Shown here in pieces: positions 16,776-26,078 of a stretch of 61,597 nt of DNA. The stretch is from contig DAPJ01000020.1 in NCBI GenBank assembly GCA_002502095.1, forward strand, positions 1-61,597, written 5' to 3'. A model generated the notes under the pieces. That model saw only the letters and a program-made list of their open reading frames with translations. It searched no databases and had not been told where the DNA came from. The stretch's first letter is position 1; every line of letters begins with the position of its first letter. A program made the position numbers and the translations under genes. The DNA comes from Euryarchaeota archaeon UBA62. Its GTDB lineage: Archaea; Thermoplasmatota; Poseidoniia; Poseidoniales; Thalassarchaeaceae.

Positions 16776-19388
16776 CTAGAACTCAAATATCGATTTCTGT
16801 CGTGTTCCCCTGAGTAATTCGTCAGCATCCCAGCCGAATGCCTCTGTTATCCTACCGAGAGCGGTTGCCATCCTCTTAGCATAGTATTCTGGGTCATAGT
16901 TGGGAGGTTTGTCATCCGTTTCCTCGACTAGCCAGGCACTTACTTCCATTGGGCTTACACCGGCATCTGTTACGATGTATCCTACCTTCATTCCCGGGGT
17001 GAACTGTAGACCTCGTGAGATTCTCTCCTTGGCCGCCCTGACATAGGGAAGGCCGTTCTCATTCTTGTATACGCTGAAGTCCCACTCGCCTTTTCTCTTG
17101 TCCCACTTGCCCTTGCAAGATCGGCTGATGACAAGCTTTGACGCGTCTACGTCTGTGGCCCTCAGATTATCGATGACTGTTTTGGTCATTTCAACGGAAG
17201 ACCAAGCATCTCCGTTTAGGATCAGCTCGAACATTTCTGTCATTGTTTCAGTCAGAAGCTGGAATGAATCTGTCCTTCTTACTTCATATCCTCGAATCAG
17301 CATCTCCTCCCTGGGCCAGACCACTCTCCCAACGTATCTCTTCTTGGCACCATGGCTGAAGAATGCTGATAGAGCGGTCTCAAACTCCAGCTCAGCGCCC
17401 TCCTTCGTGAATTGGCCAGCTAGGGAATTCCCAAACTCGATTGCCTTTTCTCTGGCGCTTGACCACGATTCGAGGGCCTCTCCTCCATCTGGTTTGCTTG
17501 TAGGGGCCTGAGTCCCTACTGGTGACTTCACAAATATCGAGTCTGTGTCTGAATAAACCACAGGATGGCCACTGCTATCTAACTCGGATATTATTGCCTT
17601 GATATTATGTCTGGCCCATTCGGTTATACTGGCCCCGAGATCTGGATGAGTGAATCTGTAGAAGCTAGATGCGAAGACCCCATAGAATGAGTTCATCAGG
17701 ATCTTCACGGCATACTGTAGTTGATCCAAAAGGAATTCCTCGGTGGAATCTTCCCTGGCACGAGCGCTGGACATTTGATGCTTGTATTGATCCCTCTTGA
17801 GCATTAAATCCTGAAGTAACTGAGGAACGAGCCCAACCCTCTCAGATTTCGAAACATACCTGGTATCGGTAACGGGAGAAGAAGCGAAAGACTCGTCCCT
17901 TGTATCGTCACGAACTAGGGTCGTTGAGCAAATGTTGTTGGAGATCATAATCGAAGGATACATCGACTTGAAGTCAAGTACTACCACCCACGGCTCCACT
18001 CCGGCCTCGACCTCGTGAACATATCCTCCAGCAATCTGGTCGCGCTTCCTAGGTCCTTGGTTTGTCATGGGTACCGCTACTGGCGGGTCTGATCTATCTG
18101 CTAGCCTAATCACTAGCGAGTCAATCCACTGACTTGTAGTGCCGTTTGAAGCCATCTCGACAGGAGTCAGCGAAACTGATGCTAGGGCCTCTTTCCTCGC
18201 AACAGACTTGAGTCTGTCGAGTATGTCCAGTGGGAGGTGGGTATCCATCATACAGTATTCCATTACTACCTCAGGCCTCTCGGCCCACTCCTCATCCATC
18301 CTACTCGCGTCTACATCCAGCTTTCTCTTGCTATGATCGTCGGGCCAGAGCAGTTGTGAGACATACCTCAGTGTCTCTCTCTGTGGCCTCAATGTTTGTC
18401 TGGCCTGCCACCACGCGTCCATAGGAATCCTCCCGACTATCCTCCAGACCCTGTTTTGCTGTCTCTGCGGGAAGACTCTCTTGCTCTCGCTATCAGATGC
18501 GGGCACTCTTCCCCATCCGAAAAGTGGGAGCCTGTCTATCTTAGGGCGAGGGCATATGACCTCGGATCTCTCCTGCATTCTTGGAAGGTCGAAATTATCG
18601 ATATTGTATCCGGTAATGAAGTCAGGATCCTCGTCCCGAACTAGTTTGGTGAGACCTTCCATAATCTCCCTCTCTGAACCCATGAATTCGTGCTCAGACC
18701 TTGATCCGTTCCTATCAACTACCGCAGCAGCACAGAGTATCCTATTTGTGGATATGCTAGTCTCCAGATCGAACGAAAAAGATACGAATGGGGCGGGGAA
18801 TGTGTCGGTCTTTTCCAAGTCCTCGAGATTACATGAGATAACCATGTCTACCGGATACAGGCCTGCACCGCCGGCGGTGATTATTGCCTTCTCGGAGTCT
18901 ACCTTGGAAGTGTTATCATCATTCTTTGAGACCTCGGGCGCCCTCTCCCCTGCCCACAAGACTCTCCCGCCTGCTGAGATGTGTGGGCCAAGATCTAGGT
19001 CCAGCATCAATCGGTTAACGAAGAGTATGTCCGCGCTTGTTATCTCCCAATTATCCAGTTTCTTACGTAGATTCCTAACGGAGTAGGGTTGGTTGACGTA
19101 GACCCTCCAGTGCCTCTTCATTCCGTGTCTAGTCCATTTCATGACCGGTTCCGAGACTTCGACAACCTCACTCATTCCGGATACCGAGTCTAGGTCTGGG
19201 TCCTGTTCCGGACTAGGAGCTCCCGGTATAGCGATGTCAAAGTAAGGTCGGAGGCCATGGACCAGCAATACAACCGAGTGGCCATCCTCTGCCCTACACC
19301 ACAACTCTACCACTGTTTTTGGAACACTGGAGTCAATAGACTGGTACGAGCCAGAGACAATACACATTCTACCCTGCCACTCCATCAA
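16776..19388 (-). CDS. polB: DNA polymerase family B
   Basis: This is an 870-residue replicative or repair DNA polymerase with proofreading. Exonuclease motifs are present: Exo I FDLETS (about residue 206), Exo II TGYNIDNFD and Exo III YCMMDTHLP. Polymerase motif A is DFKSMYPSIM (about 474), motif B KILMNSFYGVF and motif C YSDTDSIF (about 614), with all catalytic aspartates. The length is normal and there is no intein at motifs A or C, a common insertion site in archaeal PolB. It is divergent from the aminotransferase gene across about 130 bases. With GINS and MCM it is one of three replication genes in the window. Confidence 0.97.
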   Translation of the reverse strand: MMEWQGRMCIVSGSYQSIDSSVPKTVVELWCRAEDGHSVVLLVHGLRPYFDIAIPGAPSPEQDPDLDSVSGMSEVVEVSEPVMKWTRHGMKRHWRVYVNQPYSVRNLRKKLDNWEITSADILFVNRLMLDLDLGPHISAGGRVLWAGERAPEVSKNDDNTSKVDSEKAIITAGGAGLYPVDMVISCNLEDLEKTDTFPAPFVSFSFDLETSISTNRILCAAAVVDRNGSRSEHEFMGSEREIMEGLTKLVRDEDPDFITGYNIDNFDLPRMQERSEVICPRPKIDRLPLFGWGRVPASDSESKRVFPQRQQNRVWRIVGRIPMDAWWQARQTLRPQRETLRYVSQLLWPDDHSKRKLDVDASRMDEEWAERPEVVMEYCMMDTHLPLDILDRLKSVARKEALASVSLTPVEMASNGTTSQWIDSLVIRLADRSDPPVAVPMTNQGPRKRDQIAGGYVHEVEAGVEPWVVVLDFKSMYPSIMISNNICSTTLVRDDTRDESFASSPVTDTRYVSKSERVGLVPQLLQDLMLKRDQYKHQMSSARAREDSTEEFLLDQLQYAVKILMNSFYGVFASSFYRFTHPDLGASITEWARHNIKAIISELDSSGHPVVYSDTDSIFVKSPVGTQAPTSKPDGGEALESWSSAREKAIEFGNSLAGQFTKEGAELEFETALSAFFSHGAKKRYVGRVVWPREEMLIRGYEVRRTDSFQLLTETMTEMFELILNGDAWSSVEMTKTVIDNLRATDVDASKLVISRSCKGKWDKRKGEWDFSVYKNENGLPYVRAAKERISRGLQFTPGMKVGYIVTDAGVSPMEVSAWLVEETDDKPPNYDPEYYAKRMATALGRITEAFGWDADELLRGTRQKSIFEF

Positions 19389-19520
19389 CTCGCCTCAATG
19401 TGAGCGGGCAACACACCGCCTTCAAACTATGTCTCAGAAGATGGCCATAAGAGTACCGGGAGGGAATCCTTGCGTAATCGTTGAAAGCCGACTTGCTCCC
19501 GTGTGCATGGGGGACTGCCA

Positions 19521-20549
19521 ATGCCAGGTGATACTGAACCGGAGATTGACTGGGATTCTCTGACCTTCAGCTTCACTCAGACAGACAGGATGTACATCGC
19601 GAAATGCGAGATTGGAGGAGAGTGGGAGAAAGGGGTCATGAAGGACTACGAGGATTTGGTGATCTCCCCTGCGGCCGGTGTTCTGAACTATGGTCAGGGG
19701 CTCTTTGAGGGCCTCAAAGCGCAACGGGCTTCCGATGGTAGCATAGTTCTGTTCAGGCCACAGCAGAACGCAAGACGCGCTCAGGAAGGGGCAAGGAGGC
19801 TTGGAATGCCTCCTGTACCTGAGGAAATGTTCCTAGACGCCGTCATTAGCGCTGTCAGAGAGAACTCCAGATGGGTTCCCCCGATGGGCAAGGGGGCATT
19901 GTACATTAGACCGCTTTTGATGGGCAGTGGCCCTATTCTGGGGGTTGCACCAGCACCTGAGTACACCTTCCTAGTTTTCACCTCGCCCGTAGGGCCCTAC
20001 TTCAAAGGAGGCATAACCCCGACTTCACTGAGGGTATCCGATAAATTCCACAGGGCCGCTCCTGGTGGCTCTGGAGGAGTCAAGGCGATAGGAAATTATG
20101 CTCCTGGGATGATTCCTTCCAAGATGGCGAAGAAGGAGGGTTACTCTGAGATTATCTACCTAGACGCTGTGAATCACAGATACATAGAGGAAGTCGGTGC
20201 TGCGAACTTTTTCTGTGTGAAGGATGGCGTGGTATCAACCCCAGAGCTTACTGGGACGATACTGCCGGGAGTAACAAGGTCCTCGATTATTGAGCTGGCT
20301 TCCTCGAGAGGGTACGAGGTGAGGGAAGAGAAAGTTGACGTTGAATACGCAATGGAGGCGGATGAGTGCTTCTGTGTAGGTACAGCCGCGGTAGTTTCTT
20401 CGATTGGAAAGATCGAGTACGGGGACAAGGTATCGGAGTACAACGGGGGCGAGGTTGGCCCTGTGACTAGGCAGTTGTACGATGAGCTGACTGCAATCCA
20501 GCAAAGGCGCGCACCCGATGAATTTGGCTGGATTGTAGTAGTAGAGTGA
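19521..20549 (+). CDS. ilvE: Branched-chain amino acid aminotransferase
   Basis: This is a PLP-dependent fold-type IV transaminase of about 342 residues. The family features are the segment GVLNYGQGLFEGLKAQR, the PLP-lysine region GGVKAIGNYAPGM (the Lys of VKAIGNY), the YLDAVNHRYIEEVGAANFF stretch and the TGTILPGVTR glycine loop. It interconverts Val, Leu and Ile with their 2-oxo acids in the cytoplasm. I chose ATG 19521 because GGGGGA lies about 8 bases upstream; a GTG at 19503 would extend it by six residues. Two-domain length and motifs are complete. Confidence 0.94.
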   Translation: MPGDTEPEIDWDSLTFSFTQTDRMYIAKCEIGGEWEKGVMKDYEDLVISPAAGVLNYGQGLFEGLKAQRASDGSIVLFRPQQNARRAQEGARRLGMPPVPEEMFLDAVISAVRENSRWVPPMGKGALYIRPLLMGSGPILGVAPAPEYTFLVFTSPVGPYFKGGITPTSLRVSDKFHRAAPGGSGGVKAIGNYAPGMIPSKMAKKEGYSEIIYLDAVNHRYIEEVGAANFFCVKDGVVSTPELTGTILPGVTRSSIIELASSRGYEVREEKVDVEYAMEADECFCVGTAAVVSSIGKIEYGDKVSEYNGGEVGPVTRQLYDELTAIQQRRAPDEFGWIVVVE

Positions 20550-20599
20550 GAGGTTTCTCCGGGGCAACATAATTGTGCGACCTCCCAGCCGCGCTGAAC

Positions 20600-22072
20600 A
20601 TGAAGACGGGGTCAATGCTTGTCGTCGTCATGATGCTATCATTTTCAGGACTCGGTTGCATACACACCAACAGTGGCGTAGGCGGGGCTGAAGAGAGCTT
20701 GGATACCGATACTGGTATCTTCGTTACTGGTCCTGATGGCGAGTCTCTGGATATTCCCCCCCTCCCGTTGGAGTTCGTTTTCAGTGATGTAGGCGAGGAG
20801 GGCGCCGAGCCGAGCATCGGGATTACATCCAGTGGTTGCATTTTCTTCATAGCATTTGAGAAAGTGATGCGATCATGCGATTTTGGACAGTCATGGGATG
20901 AAGTGACCGGCCCAGAGTGTTCGTTTACTACAAGTGATCCATACGGTTGGGTTGATCCTGTCACTGATCGTATTTTCAATGTCCAGATGCAGGGACTCGA
21001 AACATCTTGGATATGCTGGAGTGACGACGATGGCGAGAGCTGGCTTGGTAATCCACATGATTCTGGCACTACGCCATTGAATGATCATATCAAGCTCGCA
21101 ACCGGTCCTTGGACCAGTAGTGGATACGGAATAGGAGGATCTTTCTCCCAATCATTTTATGATCAAGCTGTCTACTATTGCTACAACAAAGGGATTGGTA
21201 TTTTCTGCTTCACAAGCTTCGATGGAGGAGCGACATTCGAAGCAGGTGGACAGATTTTCGGATTGGCCACCTCCAATGGCGGACTACATGGCGCGATAAC
21301 GAGTGCGCCTGATGGGACCGTCTACGTCACACCCAGAGTTGAGACTCCCACAGTAATCGTTTCCAAGGACAATGGTTTCAGTTGGGACGAGCACTCAATG
21401 GGAGAGGACGTAGGAACTCCATACCCAAGGAAGAACTCGGAGGTTGCCACAGATACACAATCTAACGCATACCATATCTGGACCGGTGGTGATGAGGGAG
21501 TCTATATGTCAAGGAGTATTGACTCCGGAGAAACATGGGAGCAGACCAGTATCCGGATAAGTCCCAAGGAAGTAATATCCACTACATTCCCCCAAGTAGA
21601 TGCAGGAGATCCAGGTAAGATAGCCATAACCTATCTTGGAAGTGAGAACTCTAGTGAGCTCGGGAAGCCAGATATCGACGGTGAGAATTGGACTGGAAAT
21701 GCCCACTACGCCACTACTAACGTTAGTTACTATCTTTACATTACATTCAGCCTGAATGCTCTGGACTCGTCTCCTGTTTTCCACACAGTCAGGGTTTCTC
21801 CCGACCCAGTTCAAATTGGCAGTATCTGCCTCAACAGCGGAGATTGCCGTGACATTGGCGGTTCGAATAGGAATCTATTGGACTTCAATGACCTGCACAT
21901 AGACAGGGAAGGTAGAGTATACGTAGCATTCGCGGATGGGTGCATAGACTCTTGTGCATCTGATTTCAACTCAACCGCCGAGGACTCAAGAAGTAGGCTC
22001 GGGTCTGTGTACTACCTGGGGAGTGGCCCCAGTCTGTATGACTCAGTGGGGATGCTGGAGATTCCTTTCTAA
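20600..22072 (+). CDS. Exported BNR/sialidase-type beta-propeller protein
   Basis: From ATG 20600 the protein has a hydrophobic signal segment (SMLVVVMMLSFSGLGC), perhaps a lipoprotein site at the Cys. Several Asp-box/BNR-like repeats follow, each with S/T-x-D-x-G-x-T/S-W: CSDFG-like SCDFGQSWDE, SDDDGESW, FDGGATFE, SKDNGFSWDE and SIDSGETWE. Such repeats form the blades of sialidase-type beta-propellers, used both by glycosidases and as adhesion modules. I see no clear sialidase catalytic Arg triad or FRIP motif, so enzymatic activity is not claimed. Its stop codon abuts the stop of the convergent antiporter gene. Confidence 0.82.
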   Translation: MKTGSMLVVVMMLSFSGLGCIHTNSGVGGAEESLDTDTGIFVTGPDGESLDIPPLPLEFVFSDVGEEGAEPSIGITSSGCIFFIAFEKVMRSCDFGQSWDEVTGPECSFTTSDPYGWVDPVTDRIFNVQMQGLETSWICWSDDDGESWLGNPHDSGTTPLNDHIKLATGPWTSSGYGIGGSFSQSFYDQAVYYCYNKGIGIFCFTSFDGGATFEAGGQIFGLATSNGGLHGAITSAPDGTVYVTPRVETPTVIVSKDNGFSWDEHSMGEDVGTPYPRKNSEVATDTQSNAYHIWTGGDEGVYMSRSIDSGETWEQTSIRISPKEVISTTFPQVDAGDPGKIAITYLGSENSSELGKPDIDGENWTGNAHYATTNVSYYLYITFSLNALDSSPVFHTVRVSPDPVQIGSICLNSGDCRDIGGSNRNLLDFNDLHIDREGRVYVAFADGCIDSCASDFNSTAEDSRSRLGSVYYLGSGPSLYDSVGMLEIPF

Positions 22073-23212
22073 TCATGGATGGAACAAGAAGGCAGCCCCC
22101 AAGACGAGGTAGGTGCCTAGTAGCATAGCACCTTCGAGCCAATTTGATTTACCATCAGCGGCTATGATATTGACAATAAGAACGGCGAGGAATGCAGACA
22201 CCGTCTCCAGCATACCGAACTCAAATGTCATGGGGACTTCCAGAATCCATGCCACTAAGATCATGAGTGGTGCCACGAAAACCGCAATCTGTGTTGAAGA
22301 GCCCATCGAAATAGCGAATGAAAGATCCATCTTGTCCTTCCCTGCAACCACCACGGCAGTGAAGTGCTCTGCTGCATTTCCAAACAGAGGGAGGAGGATT
22401 ACGCCAATGAACAGGTGAGGCAGTCCCATATCATCGGCTGCGTACTCTACAGAGTGGACTAGGATCTCCGCCATCCAAGATACCATTACCGTGGCCACAA
22501 CTAGGAGGATTATTGCATCACGCTTACTCATCTCTGGGGCCTCGTGATGATGTGTTTCGGTAGCGAACAGGTCCACATGAGATCTGAATTGGAAGTAGAG
22601 GAATAGTCCGTAAAGTGCCAATAGCACAATCGCTGCAACGTGGCTTAGCTGCTGGACACCCTCGTCTCCGTCTGCCCCTCCAACTGTCGAGTTGAACACT
22701 GCTGGAATAATCAGGACAATCATTGCTAACAACATCAGGGAGCCATTGGAGCTAACCTGGGAGTCGGAAAACTTCTGCTCGGGGTAGTTTATTCCACCCC
22801 ATAGGAATGCTAAGCCCATGACAAGTAGTAAATTACCAAGAATACTGCCAATGAGACTAGCTTGGACTAGTCCGACCATGAGTTCTTCGGTTGCAAGCCC
22901 TTCGAGTGTTGAGGTGTCAGCTTGAGAAGCTGCATAGATTGCTAGCAATGCAATAATCATCTCAGCTGCGTTTCCAAATGTGGCGTTGAGCAAACCCCCT
23001 AGTGATTCTGATGTGTAGAGGGCAATCTCCTCCGTAGCCCTGCCCATCAGAAATGCAAGAGGCATGATTGCCACCAATGAGGAGAAGAATGCAAGTGATT
23101 CATCTTTAGCTATATAGGCGAAGTAGAAAGTGATTGGAATCGCCAGCAGTAGGACGTTTAGCTTACTATCTCGAGGATCCATAGCACGGACCCAGTTAAT
23201 CTCGGATGACAT
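22073..23212 (-). CDS. Ca2+/H+ antiporter (CaCA superfamily, Cax type)
   Basis: This is a 379-residue membrane antiporter with about 11 helices. The two alpha-repeats of the Cax family are clear: GLLNATFGNAAEMIIALLAI in the first half and PLFGNAAEHFTAVVVAGKD followed by ISMGSSTQIAVFVAP in the second. The acidic residue in each GNAAE is required for calcium exchange in this family. An acidic loop (GGADGDEG) separates the halves. It exports calcium using the proton gradient, relevant for a marine cell. It is convergent with the BNR protein gene and divergent from the kinase gene (86-base gap). Confidence 0.93.
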   Translation of the reverse strand: MSSEINWVRAMDPRDSKLNVLLLAIPITFYFAYIAKDESLAFFSSLVAIMPLAFLMGRATEEIALYTSESLGGLLNATFGNAAEMIIALLAIYAASQADTSTLEGLATEELMVGLVQASLIGSILGNLLLVMGLAFLWGGINYPEQKFSDSQVSSNGSLMLLAMIVLIIPAVFNSTVGGADGDEGVQQLSHVAAIVLLALYGLFLYFQFRSHVDLFATETHHHEAPEMSKRDAIILLVVATVMVSWMAEILVHSVEYAADDMGLPHLFIGVILLPLFGNAAEHFTAVVVAGKDKMDLSFAISMGSSTQIAVFVAPLMILVAWILEVPMTFEFGMLETVSAFLAVLIVNIIAADGKSNWLEGAMLLGTYLVLGAAFLFHP

Positions 23213-23298
23213 GTTCTTCGTAGTATCGAGTGGCTCATATGAGGTGAATGTTGCGCCTTAGCAGGAGCGTTCATTGCTTCTCGCTATAGTCGAGGTGC

Positions 23299-23841
23299 AT
23301 GCAAGGTGTGCGGAGACTGGCACTGACTGGTACTCCTGCAACGGGCAAGAGTAGTGCATGCGCACTCCTCGATAAGGGTGAATTTGAGATAGTCACGGTA
23401 GAGGAGCTTGCTGTAGAACACGGATGTATTGAAGACGTTGATATCAGTGATGGTGCTCGTCCAATCGATATCGAGATGCTGTCAGGTATTCTCGAAAAGT
23501 TATGGGTTGAGCCTCCTCAAAAATTGACTTTTATTGATGGTCATCTTTCACACTTGCTTCCGGTAGACGGTGTCATAGTACTCCGTTGTAGGCCCGATGT
23601 ACTTCGCAATCGCATGAATGAGCGTGGATATGATGATACTAAGTCCGATTCAAATGTGGAGTGGGAATTAATCGGAGGCCCATGGAATGAATATCACGCT
23701 GTGATTCCATGGACTGAGTTTGATACCACGGAGAGCCCGACTGAGTCAATTGTTAAACTGATACAGGCATGGATATCAGATGGTTTCAAGCCTAAGACCC
23801 CCGACACGGGAATAGACTGGATAGAGGAGGGAGTCGCCTAA
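23299..23841 (+). CDS. AK6/Fap7-type adenylate kinase-like protein
   Basis: This is a 180-residue P-loop protein with Walker A GTPATGKSS, the short DGHLSHLLP segment and the LID-like RCRPDVLRNRMNERGY typical of the AK6/Fap7 (archaeal broad-specificity adenylate kinase) family. In eukaryotes and archaea the family couples ATPase activity to small-subunit maturation through uS11 and can act as a nucleoside monophosphate kinase. It overlaps the following CDP-alcohol phosphotransferase gene by one base (TAATG), so translation is probably coupled. Confidence 0.88.
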   Translation: MQGVRRLALTGTPATGKSSACALLDKGEFEIVTVEELAVEHGCIEDVDISDGARPIDIEMLSGILEKLWVEPPQKLTFIDGHLSHLLPVDGVIVLRCRPDVLRNRMNERGYDDTKSDSNVEWELIGGPWNEYHAVIPWTEFDTTESPTESIVKLIQAWISDGFKPKTPDTGIDWIEEGVA

Positions 23842-24515
23842 TGTTCGAAAAGATGAGGGAAAGATGGACTGAGGCGATACAGCCACTTGTTGTGAGAATG
23901 GGCAGTTTAGACCCTAGCGTGTTAACATGGACGAGTCTGGGACTAGCTATCGCGTCTTTCTATCTGCTTTCGCGGGCAGGGAATGACTCGGCTGGGGCCA
24001 TATGGATTATCGGAGGAGTTTTTCTTATCCTAGTCGCGGGTATTCTAGACGCCCTGGATGGAGCCTTGGCGAGACATCAAGGAACAGACGGCGCATATGG
24101 TGACTTCCTAGATCATACCATTGACAGAGTGGTGGATGTAGGATTACTGGTGGCCATAGGGATGAATTCCAATTTTGTTGATGATTACAGTACTGGTCTA
24201 CTGGCGGGTTTGCTGACACTGTTCGGATCATACATGGGCACTCAGGCACAGTCAGTAGGACTCGGCAGGATCTACGGAGGATTCTCTCGGGCCGATAGGA
24301 TGGTTCTAACAATTATGGCCTTACTTGTGGTCTCTTGGCAGGCTCATACAGGAACGGCTGGAATATCTGTAGATTCATTGCACTGGGTGATGGAAGTATT
24401 CAATCTAGGAAATAGTGAGCTTAATGGTATGACATTCGCTCTGGCCGTATCTGCATGGGGCGGTGTTTACACATTCTTGATTAGGTTCATCAAGACACGT
24501 GCTCAGTTGCTCTGA
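23841..24515 (+). CDS. CDP-alcohol phosphatidyltransferase (archaetidylinositol-phosphate-synthase-like)
   Basis: This is a 224-residue integral membrane enzyme with the complete family motif D-x2-DG-x2-AR-x8-G-x3-D-x3-D (starting DALDGALAR and continuing to GDFLDHTID) and about six hydrophobic helices. It transfers a phospho-alcohol from a CDP-activated donor in polar lipid synthesis. In archaea the nearest role is archaetidylinositol phosphate or archaetidylglycerol phosphate synthesis. The acceptor cannot be read with certainty. It is translationally coupled to the AK6-like gene upstream. Confidence 0.88.
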   Translation: MFEKMRERWTEAIQPLVVRMGSLDPSVLTWTSLGLAIASFYLLSRAGNDSAGAIWIIGGVFLILVAGILDALDGALARHQGTDGAYGDFLDHTIDRVVDVGLLVAIGMNSNFVDDYSTGLLAGLLTLFGSYMGTQAQSVGLGRIYGGFSRADRMVLTIMALLVVSWQAHTGTAGISVDSLHWVMEVFNLGNSELNGMTFALAVSAWGGVYTFLIRFIKTRAQLL

Positions 24516-24539
24516 CGGCGAATGTTTACGCCTGACTAA

Positions 24540-25721
24540 ATGGCGACATACTGTGTATCATTTGGGGTAATGGTTATCCTCTGTAATACTCGCCTCGGCT
24601 CCGTGAAGCATCTCATCAACAGAGTTCTGGAGCTTGATGAAGAGTCCGAATTGCCCACTGGACGAATAGATACAGAGAGCGATCCGGAGCTACAGAACCT
24701 TCTGATGTCTTTACAGCCAAAGATCAGAGTGTTCGGTTGTGGCGGGTGTGGTTCCAACACTGTAGCAAGACTAGAGCATGAGGATTTGTTCGACGATGAC
24801 TATGTCAGAGGCATAGCAGTGAACACTGATGCACAGCACTTGTTGCGAGTGGCCGTTCAAAACAAGATACTGATCGGGAGATCAGCGCGAGGCAGGGGCG
24901 CTGGAGGAGATCCCGAAAAAGGAGAGCAGGCCGCCTACGAGTCCGAGAGATCGTTGAAGGCAGAGATCGAAGCATGTGATTTGGCTTTCATCACAGCCGG
25001 ACTCGGAGGTGGCACTGGGACTGGTAGTGCTCACGTAGTAGCCAGACTGGCACGGGCCGCTGGAGCCTTGACGATTGCAGTAGTTAGCTATCCGTTCCTT
25101 TCCGAAGGGGCACTAAGGAGACAGAATGCCGAGTGGGGACTTGAGAGGCTCAGAGAGGTTTGTGATACCGTTGTAGTTCTTCCGAATGAGAGATTACTAG
25201 AGGTTGACGGCGTCAGAGAGTTACCACTAGATGCAGCATTCAGAGTAGCGGATGAGCTACTAATGCGTAGTATCAAGGGAGTTTCCGAGATGATTGCAAA
25301 GGAGGGGGTTGTCAATCTTGACTTCCAGGACCTCCGATCCGTGATGGAGAACGGCGGAGGAGTTGCGATGATTGGTCTTGGAGAGGCCCGAGGAGAAGGA
25401 ATGGCGGCGGCGGCTACTGAGGAGGCTTTGCAATCTCCGTTGTTGGATATTGATGTATCAGATGCGAGAGGTGCTTTGGTTAACGTCGTGGGAGGACCAA
25501 GTCTCTCACTAGGGGATGCCGAGTCCTGTGCGAAGATAATTAGAGACAAAATCAATCCATATGCAAGGATAATTTGGGGAGCTACAACAGACCCAAATAT
25601 GGGAGATGGAATTAGAGTACTGCTAGTTCTCACAGGAGTCAAGAGCGAGCAGATTCATGGTGCGGCATTGCATACTCAGATGAGGAATCTGAGGAGCAGA
25701 ACCGTGGAGTTCATTGGATAG
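24540..25721 (+). CDS. ftsZ: Cell division protein FtsZ
   Basis: This is a tubulin-like GTPase of up to 393 residues. It has the nucleotide loop FGCGGCGSNTVARL, the tubulin signature GLGGGTGTGSAHVVA and the T7 region VNLDFQDLRSVMENGG that activates GTP hydrolysis in the neighbouring subunit. It polymerises at midcell to drive division. The frame opens at 24540, but the family-like N terminus (KHLINRVLELDEESELPTG) starts at a GTG at 24603, which may be the true start; the first 21 codons look non-conserved. The N-terminal extension before the GTPase domain is typical of archaeal FtsZ. Whether it is FtsZ1 or FtsZ2 was not resolved. Confidence 0.94.
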   Translation: MATYCVSFGVMVILCNTRLGSVKHLINRVLELDEESELPTGRIDTESDPELQNLLMSLQPKIRVFGCGGCGSNTVARLEHEDLFDDDYVRGIAVNTDAQHLLRVAVQNKILIGRSARGRGAGGDPEKGEQAAYESERSLKAEIEACDLAFITAGLGGGTGTGSAHVVARLARAAGALTIAVVSYPFLSEGALRRQNAEWGLERLREVCDTVVVLPNERLLEVDGVRELPLDAAFRVADELLMRSIKGVSEMIAKEGVVNLDFQDLRSVMENGGGVAMIGLGEARGEGMAAAATEEALQSPLLDIDVSDARGALVNVVGGPSLSLGDAESCAKIIRDKINPYARIIWGATTDPNMGDGIRVLLVLTGVKSEQIHGAALHTQMRNLRSRTVEFIG

Positions 25722-25735
25722 TCCCTCCGGGTACT

Positions 25736-25751
25736 CGGACGAGCTCGTCCG
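25736..25751. repeat. Perfect 16-bp palindrome between ftsZ and secE
   Basis: CGGACGAGCTCGTCCG is self-complementary over its whole length. It begins 14 bases after the ftsZ stop and lies just ahead of the TATA-like box of secE. It is followed by a smaller hairpin candidate (CGGTC-GGCA-GACCG, 25773-25786). It could be an operator for the secE-spt5-ribosomal protein cluster or an ftsZ terminator hairpin. There is no T-run directly after it. Confidence 0.6.
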
Positions 25752-25756
25752 CTGTG

Positions 25757-25763
25757 CTTAAAT
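25757..25763 (+). promoter_or_regulatory. Putative TATA box of the secE-spt5 unit
   Basis: CTTAAAT lies about 40 bases ahead of the secE ATG, at the spacing expected for an archaeal promoter with a short leader. The 16-bp palindrome immediately upstream would overlap the BRE region. Inferred from sequence only. Confidence 0.4.
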
Positions 25764-25801
25764 GAGGCTCGTCGGTCGGCAGACCGCTTTGAGGTTGAAC
25801 T

Positions 25802-26065
25802 ATGGGTGTTGAAAGTTCCAATGTTGGTGTGGTAGAAGACACTGTACAGGGATGGCAGGATGGCATAGAAGGCAGGATAAAAGGCCTTCAAACTGGATCC
25901 TATGCTAGAATTTTGAAGATGGCCAGAAAGCCTTCGAAGCAAGAGTTCAGGCAGACAGTAATAGTTTGTGGAATTGGAATGCTTGTACTCGGACTAATAG
26001 GATTCGTGATGCTTTGGGGTATGGACACTTTGTTGCCCGACTTCTTCAGCTGGTTAACTAACTAA
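25802..26065 (+). CDS. secE: Preprotein translocase subunit SecE (Sec61 gamma)
   Basis: This is an 87-residue tail-anchored protein with an amphipathic segment (ARILKMARKPSKQEFRQT), a family hallmark, followed by a single transmembrane helix (about residues 58-82). It clamps SecY in the membrane channel. The position just ahead of spt5 and the L11-L1-L10-L12 genes is the conserved archaeal/bacterial order. It has about 25 extra N-terminal residues compared with the shortest archaeal SecE proteins. Confidence 0.92.
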   Translation: MGVESSNVGVVEDTVQGWQDGIEGRIKGLQTGSYARILKMARKPSKQEFRQTVIVCGIGMLVLGLIGFVMLWGMDTLLPDFFSWLTN

Positions 26066-26070
26066 GGAGG
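26064..26070 (+). promoter_or_regulatory. Ribosome-binding site that fixes a TTG start for spt5
   Basis: AAGGAGG overlaps the secE stop and lies 8 bases before TTG 26079. An ATG at 26072 is too close to this site and is in another frame. The spacing supports TTG as the real initiation codon of the Nudix-Spt5 fusion. Confidence 0.7.
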
Positions 26071-26078
26071 GATGAGAT

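Noticed and set aside
16776..19388. Intein in DNA polymerase B
   Set aside because: Motifs A, B and C are uninterrupted and spaced normally, and the total length is ordinary.
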